A DNA stretch of 64,000 nucleotides from Anomaloglossus baeobatrachus (Eukaryota; Chordata; Amphibia; Anura; Aromobatidae). The notes beneath the pieces were generated by a model. That model saw only the letters and a program-made list of their open reading frames with translations. It searched no databases and was not told the origin of the DNA. The translations under genes were made by a program, and so were the position numbers. Below, piece after piece: positions 58,037 to 64,000 of the stretch (positions within the stretch are counted from its first letter, which is position 1; each line of letters opens with the position of its first letter). The stretch lies in assembly GCF_048569485.1 (NCBI RefSeq), contig NC_134357.1, forward strand, positions 64,997,668 through 65,061,667. The letters run 5' to 3'.

Positions 58037-58482
58037 AAAAGTGCAGTGAGCAGGACACTTCTATAAATCCATCCACTTTGCTTGAACTGTAAAATCCTGC
58101 GTTTCTTACACAGCAAAAATTTTCAGCGTCAAAAAGAGTATCGCTCATCGCAGGCAGGTACCGTAATGGTTTCTTCATAAATCTGGTTAGTTCTGTTGGA
58201 GGCACGCAATGTGTGTGCCTCTATAATAACGGGCGTCTGTGATATGCGACATAGCTGATGCGTCACATATATTGGAAGTGCAGCTCCCCTTTGTGTCTGG
58301 CGTTTGTCTGATCACACACACCAGAACTTATGTTGTCCTTGATGTAATAAAAAATGGTAAATGGAGATGCGTCCGATTTTAAAGTTTGTGTAAATGAAAA
58401 TTGCTCACCATTAAAAAATAATTTCCATCTTTATAGTTGGATGTTGGTAGTAAAGACAAGCATTCCTCCAGTCTGCCCGGTA
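58037..58482. other. Unassigned DNA
   Basis: No exon or bounded repeat was recognised. Confidence 0.3.
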
Positions 58483-58490
58483 CTTGTAAC

Positions 58491-59009
58491 TAGTGATGAG
58501 CGGTTACTACCATGCTCAGTGCTCATGACAAACGGTTGGACGCTCGGACAGGCTCGACTTGTGTATAGAGTATAATGGAAGTCAATGGGGAACTTGATCG
58601 TTTTTTCAGAAGATTTTCCAGGAAACTGCTAGTTTCCCAGAGACTTTCATTATACTTGGTACATGAGTCACACACGTCCGGGAATCCTACTGCTCTTTCA
58701 GAGTACTGAGCATGGTAGTGCCCGCTCCTCACTAGTTACGAGTACAGAGCACCCGAGCATGGTAGTGCCCGCTCATCACTAGTTACCAGTACAGAGCACC
58801 CGAGCATAGTAGTGCCCGCTCCTCACTAGTTACGAGTACTGAGCACCCGAGCATGGTAGTGCCCGCTCCTCACTAGTTACGAGTACTGAGCACCCGAGCA
58901 TGGTAGTGCCCGCTCCTCACTAGTTACGAGTACTGAGCACCCGAGCATGGTAGTGCCCGCTCTTCACTAGTTCCGAGCACCCGAGCATGGTAGTGCCTGC
59001 TCATTACTA
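58491..59009. mobile_element. hAT-like MITE with a terminal tandem array
   Basis: It starts TAGTGATGAGCGG and ends GCTCATTACTA. The 8-bp flanks (CTTGTAAC and CTGATAAT) are only partly alike, so the target duplication is uncertain. From 58732 on, a 47-bp unit (CACCCGAGCATGGTAGTGCC core) is repeated about six times. Each unit contains a copy of the element terminus (CTCACTAGTTACGAGTA). Confidence 0.6.
58732..59009. repeat. 47-bp tandem repeat made of hAT ends
   Basis: Six units begin AGTTACGAGTACTGAGCACC, with a few substitutions and a shorter last unit. Confidence 0.9.
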
Positions 59010-59273
59010 CTGATAATTTAAAATTTGCATCTGTTGTTGAGATATCAACTTTGTTTGTTTGCAGCCAATTGCTGAGTAGACCATCCACCGCGGCATGTAA
59101 GCCCTGTGCTGAATCCAGACAGGATTAGGAGTTTGCTATTTGCTCCAGTGATCCGGGCCAGCTTCAAAACTGGGCTTGCAAGCTTAGTAGAAAAGACTAA
59201 AGTAGAATCTTTGCTTATGTTGTGACTAGCAGCGGTGGTTGGTCCCTTGGGCAACAAGCTATAAGCAAAATTG
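59010..59273. other. Unassigned DNA
   Basis: No feature recognised. Confidence 0.3.
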
Positions 59274-59277
59274 TTAA

Positions 59278-59494
59278 AGGGAACTTGTCACTTTATATGT
59301 GCATATAGGCACAGACATGTCATTCACAGTCGGCGGCCCTGTCCTCAGCAGCTACCGGATATAAAGTATGCTTTCTCTGCAAGGATGTAGTGTTTCACGG
59401 TTAAACCTACCGTACCTGCCGGTGATTATACAGCCAGTGACGGATTCATGCTATCCAGGGTTTGGGCAGCATGTATCAGCTGATGGGTTCCCTT
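59278..59494. mobile_element. Short TTAA MITE
   Basis: It starts AGGGAACTTGTCAC after TTAA (59274-59277) and ends GGGTTCCCTT near TTAA (59495-59498). About 217 bp. Confidence 0.55.
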
Positions 59495-59689
59495 TTAATA
59501 TCTCAAGAAGGAGATGAAAATTTTACACAGCAGTAAAACACATCATTGTCATTACCCACCTACAATGATGGGAGGAAGGGCTGGCATTTGAGGCTGCAGA
59601 GTTCAGGTCAGGAGACCCACGGGCACTTTGTAAATTGTGCTCCGTGGTCAGACTGTTGTGCAGATGTCTGAGTGAGTTCCTAACTCTAA

Positions 59690-61661
59690 GGGTATGTGCG
59701 CACTAGGCGTTTTTTTTTTTTTTTTTTCACGCTGCGTTTTTGTGTGTTTTTGTATCAAACGCACCCGCGGCTAAAAAACGTGGCAAAAACGCATTTTACC
59801 GTGTTTTGGTTGTTTTTTTGCTGCGTTTTTGCTCACTGCGTTTTTAATCAGTGCACAATGCCATTTAAGATTGTTGATGAAAAAATAAAGGTCTGATGTC
59901 ATTTCCTTCAATATGTTCATCGTATGCGGGAGAGCAGATAGCTGCAGAACTAGTATATGTAGGAGAGCAGACAGCAGCTGCAGAACTACAAGGCTCAGCA
60001 TCCTCCATCCAGGACTGTATGCAGGAGTTTTTTGCCCAAAAAAATGACATGGGCTTCGCTATATTTTTGTATGCTAGCCAGGTACAGCAGGCAGGTACGG
60101 GCTGCCCCCAACCCCCAGCTGCCTATTTGTACCCGTCTGGGAATCAAAAATATAGGGAAGCCCTTTTTTTTTTTTTTTTTTTTTTTTTTATTTCTTGAAT
60201 TTCAAGAAATAATTAAAAAAAAAAAAAAAAAAGACATGGGCTTCGCCCAATTTTTGAGTCCAGCCAGGTACAACTAGGCAGCTGGGGATTGGAATCCGCA
60301 GTGCACAGTGCCCAAGCTTTTTGGGCACCCCCGCTGAGAATTGCAGTCCGCAGCCAACCCAGAATATGGCGCTTTCATAGAAGCGCCATCTTCTGGCGTT
60401 GTATCCAACTCTTCCATCTGCCCTGGTGACAGGTGGCTCGCTGGGTAATAATGGGGTTAGGGCTAGCTGTATATTGTCAGCTGGCCCGAAGCCCGAAATT
60501 CATGGTGTCACGCCAATATTAGACATGGCCACCATGAATTTCTAGTACAGATAAAAAAAAAAAAACCAACACACAGAAAAATATTTTTATTAGAAATAAA
60601 ACACAACACAATTAGTGACTCCATCTTTATTGAAATAAAGAACCCCTCTCCGCAGTAATCCTGGGTCAAGGGTCCCGCGCCGTCCAATCCGGATCCAATA
60701 TCATCTAATCGGTTTGCTGGAAGGCAAAGCGATCACATGTGTCAGGTTCAAGGACGTGAATCACATGACACAGCAGCTGATTGTATAAACGGCTTTTATA
60801 CAATCAGCTGATGCATCAGTAGAAAAAAAAGTAAATACTGAGTCATGTCCGTGCTGATTACCGGCAGCTCCTGGAGCGATCGGATGAGAGTCTGATCCTG
60901 TCCCATCGCTGCAGGAGCTGCCGGTAATCAGCTGATGAAGTCTCCTGACGGCAGGATCAGCTGATAAGTTAAGCTGGCCGGGCGCTAAAAAGCCGGCGAC
61001 ACCGCGAGAATTACGATCAGCTGATGCGTCAGGTGACCGCATCAGGTGATCAGCGCCAGGTCATGTAGATATCGGACGTGCCCGGGGAGACTGCACACAG
61101 CTGGAGCGGCGGTAACGGGAGAGGAGCTGGGAGCGGACATGCCACCGAGAGTCTGCAGACAGGTGAGCATGAAATTTTTTTTTTCTGTTTACTTTTGTTT
61201 TCGCCGCTGCCTCCACCTCCCGCCCAGACATGACGCCGCACGGCAGATGACATGGCACCGGGCAGGTTGTGGAAGCAGCGGTGGCGGTACTGGGAGTATT
61301 CACGCTTCTGTGTTTACCAACAGAAGGAATCCTCTTCCTGTACATGTCACTTCACTACCCACCCCTTGCGTTTACAGCTGCGTTTTTAGTCATAGAAACG
61401 CAGATATAGTTGCAATGTGCGTTTGTCATTGCATTTTTAAACATCTCATTGAACTCAATGGGGGAAAAACGCAGTGAAAAACGCAGAAATAATTGACATG
61501 CTGCATTTTTGTGGTCACCACAAAAACGCAGCTACAAAAAAAAGCTGTGTGTGGACAGCACTTATGAAAACCCATAGACATTGCTGTGGAAGCAATGTCA
61601 CTGCGTTTTCAGCACAAAAACGCGGTAAACGCCGCTAAAAATGCCTAGTGCGCACAAGGCC
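59690..61661. mobile_element. Long MITE with nested unit
   Basis: Ends GGGTATGTGCGCACTAGGCG and GCCTAGTGCGCACAAGGCC are inverted. Subterminal AAAACGCAG/CTGCGTTTTT words are frequent on both sides. The middle (60050-61150) holds other repeat sequence, including direct copies of GACATGGGCTTCGC (60046, 60233) and a palindromic CAGCTCCTGCAGCGATGGGA-type pair near 60866-60920. No transposase. Confidence 0.6.
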
Positions 61662-62399
61662 TTACTGACCTCCATAAGAAGGCTTAAGTGTGGTAATAAG
61701 GGGGGGGGGGGCGACTCATCATTCTGGGAATATCCATATATTTCCACCCCCCCACCCCTCCCCAACCATCTGACATGGCTGCATCTGGTCATGCTGACTA
61801 AACGGCTCTGGCATGAGCCACCCAGCAGGCGGCACAGACTGGTACAACTGCCGCTCGCAGCGAAGCGGTTACCGTGAACGAGGAATATAATCAGTGAATG
61901 GACGCAGGGTCTCTGGGAGCTGTGGGTCTGGACCTCGCCGACGTGTGGTGTCACATTCTGACTTCTAGAAATGTTGTTAATTCATCGGGGTGAGCGCACA
62001 TGCCTGATATTTTATGTTTTATTTTTTTTTTTTTGGGGGGTGGGGTTCATTTGGAGCAGTGGGTCATCTGTACAGCTCCATAGTTAAAAAAAAAACAAAA
62101 AAAAAAACTATATTTCTTTCTTCCACAATGTTTTAAACAGCAAATCCATGAAAAAATCCAATCTAAACCAACACGTCTCTGGCGTACAGTTCCCTTACTC
62201 TTGGTGCACTTCAAATGCCTTGGTTGTATGTATTTTATTTTATATTTTTTTATTTTATGTGCCCATTTTAAACATTTTGGAATAAAGCATCGAAGACCTT
62301 TTTTTAATATACATTTTTTTTTTTTTTCTGTGAATTTGCATGGCGTGCCAGGACAGTGCTGAATTTCTGAGCCCTGAGTGTCTGTCTATTGAGAACTGC

Positions 62400-62442
<43 letters not shown>

Positions 62443-62473
62443 TTTTTTATAAACTGCTCCATAAACCTATTTC
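61662..62473. other. Unassigned DNA with T and A runs
   Basis: It contains a G run (61700-61710) and T runs at 62022-62034, 62317-62327 and 62403-62440. No exon was recognised. Confidence 0.35.
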
Positions 62474-64000
62474 TTTGTCGCTCCATTGGGAGACCCAGAC
62501 AATTGGGTGTATAGCTTCTGCCTCCGGAGGCCACACAAAGTATTACACTTTAAAAAGTGTAACGGACTTCCGGCTCCTGCGCTGATCATGTAGGACACAG
62601 GACGCCTGAGCTCTGTCATTCCCTGCAGCTCTGACATATATACCGGACAACCCACCAGCCTCCCCCGCTCCATTCCACCGGTGAGTGAAGTTGCTACATG
62701 CAGGGAAGTTCATGGGGAGCCGTGGAGATAATTACTTGAAACAGCGCGGTGAATTTCGCTCTCCCCTTCCCTCTCAAGATCTGGCAGCGTGATAAAGATG
62801 GCGCCGGAGCCTGCCCTGCACTAAAATCAGATCTGTACACAGAGAGCAGGACGCAGCTTACCTTGCACTCACTCCCCCAGCACTAAGCAGTTAACCGGCA
62901 GCAGAATAATAAATCTCCTGGAGTCCTGATAAGATATCAGCAGCAAACAACACGCTACTGACAAGTTCTGCAAAGAGCTAAGAGTTAAAAAGCTGGGAAT
63001 CCCTGGGCCCTTCCCCCATCTTGTCCAGACCTGTGCATAAGCAGGAGCTGAATCTCTAGGCATACAGAATCAGTGCAAAGCTCTGGAGAAAGTGAAAGAA
63101 GCTGAAGGAGGGAAGTTTAAACATACATCCCTGCAAAGTTTCAGGACAGTGAGAATTCATATAACTCTGGCAGGGGGGAGAAAGGGGTGAAAGTTAGAAT
63201 AAACAAAAGGGGGAGCAGAATCAAGATTTGTCTGACAACCCACACTAAATCAGTGTCAAAACTTACGTCCCTTCATTCACTATTTGATGGAAAGATACCT
63301 GCTGCGCAGCAGCTCCAAAACACAAAATCCTCATACATCCAGCGTACAGTGTGAAAAAAAGATTGTGACTGCCCATACAGAATTAAGTGTCCCTCGGTCA
63401 CCTGAAAATACTCATCAGATGGAGATGGAGGATTCCCCGGGGACCCCGGATGTATTCAAAACAGTGGAGGGTATGGATTATAAGCGTCTGGCTGATGAAG
63501 TCGCCAATCGTTTGCTACCTGACATCTCCGCTACAATTAAAGCATCAATAGCAAAAGCTCTCAGTGCCATACAGAACCAACTTGATGAGACGGTGGAACA
63601 GGTTGCGGCTATGGAAACCAAAATGTCGACGTTAGAGGAGGACTTCAGCTCTGACCACACTACAGTCATGCGTCTGGCCAGGGAGAATCTGACCCTGAGG
63701 GACCGTGTGGACGATCTAGAGAACCGCTCCAGAAGAAGCAATTTGCGCATTGTCGGCCTGCCTGAAACATACCCGGTTGGTGAGCTACGTACATTGTGTG
63801 AATCCACTATTCCTACAACCCTGGGAGTAGCAGGAAGGAGAAAAGTGGAAAGGGTGCACCGCATTGGTCCGCCAAGGAGAGGTGATGAGAGTGAACATAA
63901 CAGACGCCCAAGACAAGTCATAATGAAATACTTGGACTTCTCCGATAAACAGGAAATATTACAGGCATACAAGAAATTGAAACATCCCTTGGAGGTGAAA
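62474..64000 (+). mobile_element. L1-type LINE, 5' part, runs off the window
   Basis: ORF1 on the plus strand (63287 onward) is preceded by a GC-rich leader that may be the element's 5' UTR and promoter. The leader has AAGATGGCGCC at 62797, a YY1-like word as at the start of mammalian L1 5' UTRs. The left boundary is uncertain: the block 62474-62570 (TCGCTCCATTGGGAGACCCA) may be a separate repeat. Confidence 0.65.
63287..64000 (+). CDS. L1-type ORF1 protein, partial
   Basis: An RNA-binding ORF1p (Transposase_22 family) that would coat LINE RNA and act as nucleic-acid chaperone. 238 codons are visible and the frame is still open at the window edge. After a low-complexity N-terminus comes a coiled coil (about residues 75-145) with heptads such as IQNQLDETVEQVAAMETKM. 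It ends in the signature DDLENRSRRSNLRIVGLPE that leads into the RRM-like domain. The region VERVHRIGPPRRG and RQVIMKYLDF follows. A possible later start is the Met at 63419 (QMEMED). No stop or frameshift is seen in the visible part, so the copy may be young. Confidence 0.88.
   Translation, partial: MERYLLRSSSKTQNPHTSSVQCEKKIVTAHTELSVPRSPENTHQMEMEDSPGTPDVFKTVEGMDYKRLADEVANRLLPDISATIKASIAKALSAIQNQLDETVEQVAAMETKMSTLEEDFSSDHTTVMRLARENLTLRDRVDDLENRSRRSNLRIVGLPETYPVGELRTLCESTIPTTLGVAGRRKVERVHRIGPPRRGDESEHNRRPRQVIMKYLDFSDKQEILQAYKKLKHPLEVK

Noticed and set aside
1-64000. CRISPR arrays, operons, tRNA or rRNA genes
   Set aside because: The tandem arrays have no spacer-repeat structure, the DNA is vertebrate, and no tRNA cloverleaf or rRNA sequence was recognised by eye.

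Overview
The window looks like nuclear DNA of a frog (anuran amphibian, probably neobatrachian). It holds one clear vertebrate coding exon in a sea of DNA-transposon relics (Tc1/mariner, hAT, Harbinger-like, TTAA-inserting foldback elements), L2 and L1-type LINEs, one nearly whole vertebrate chromovirus and two large minisatellites. Nothing bacterial, viral-genomic or organellar was seen. The species call is inference from repeat style and from the exon sequence.

Host genes. A coding exon of insulin-degrading enzyme (IDE, exon 2) lies on the minus strand at 509-693. About 28 kb to the right, a GC-rich island (28.55-29.2 kb) carries a minus-strand splice donor at 28954/28953 with the right intron phase to be the end of IDE exon 1, so positions 694-28953 would be IDE intron 1. 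A second promoter-like site at 48.77-49.03 kb has five CCAAT boxes about 30 bp apart, a GCGC/TTCAAA pair resembling CDE/CHR, and a plus-strand splice donor. In vertebrates KIF11, a G2/M kinesin, lies head-to-head with IDE, so this is a candidate KIF11 promoter. No KIF11 coding exon was found in the window.

Layout. 1.2-24.0 kb (within the proposed intron 1): nested MITEs, including a four-level nest at 12.96-18.22 kb, and a decayed Tc1 element (19.25-20.86 kb). 24.0-28.54 kb: a 43-bp minisatellite of about 105 units with higher-order structure, ending beside the IDE CpG island. 29.43-32.16 kb: a polypurine minisatellite enclosed by inverted repeats. 32.64-34.29 kb: a complete Tc1-like transposon with an intact 345-codon transposase. 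35.75-36.49 kb: a TA-flanked foldback element. 37.07-43.82 kb: an old mariner-type element split by a Ty3/Gypsy chromovirus (38067-43404) with equal 508-bp LTRs and a CTTGT target duplication. 43.9-48.5 kb: MITEs, a 20-bp minisatellite split by a TA-flanked MITE, and a large palindrome. 49.6-52.2 kb: three elements joined end to end at TTAA sites. 52.5-53.2 kb: an L2 LINE 3' part. 53.4-55.65 kb: a large unclassified inverted-repeat unit. 56.6-58.0 kb: a Harbinger-type MITE with a second copy inserted into it. 62.5-64.0 kb: the 5' end and ORF1 of an L1-type LINE that runs off the window.

Most long open frames here (minisatellite frames, poly-Pro/Ser/Leu frames, frames in palindromes) are by-products of repeats. 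The frames judged real are IDE exon 2, the Tc1 transposase, the chromovirus gag/pol and the L1 ORF1.
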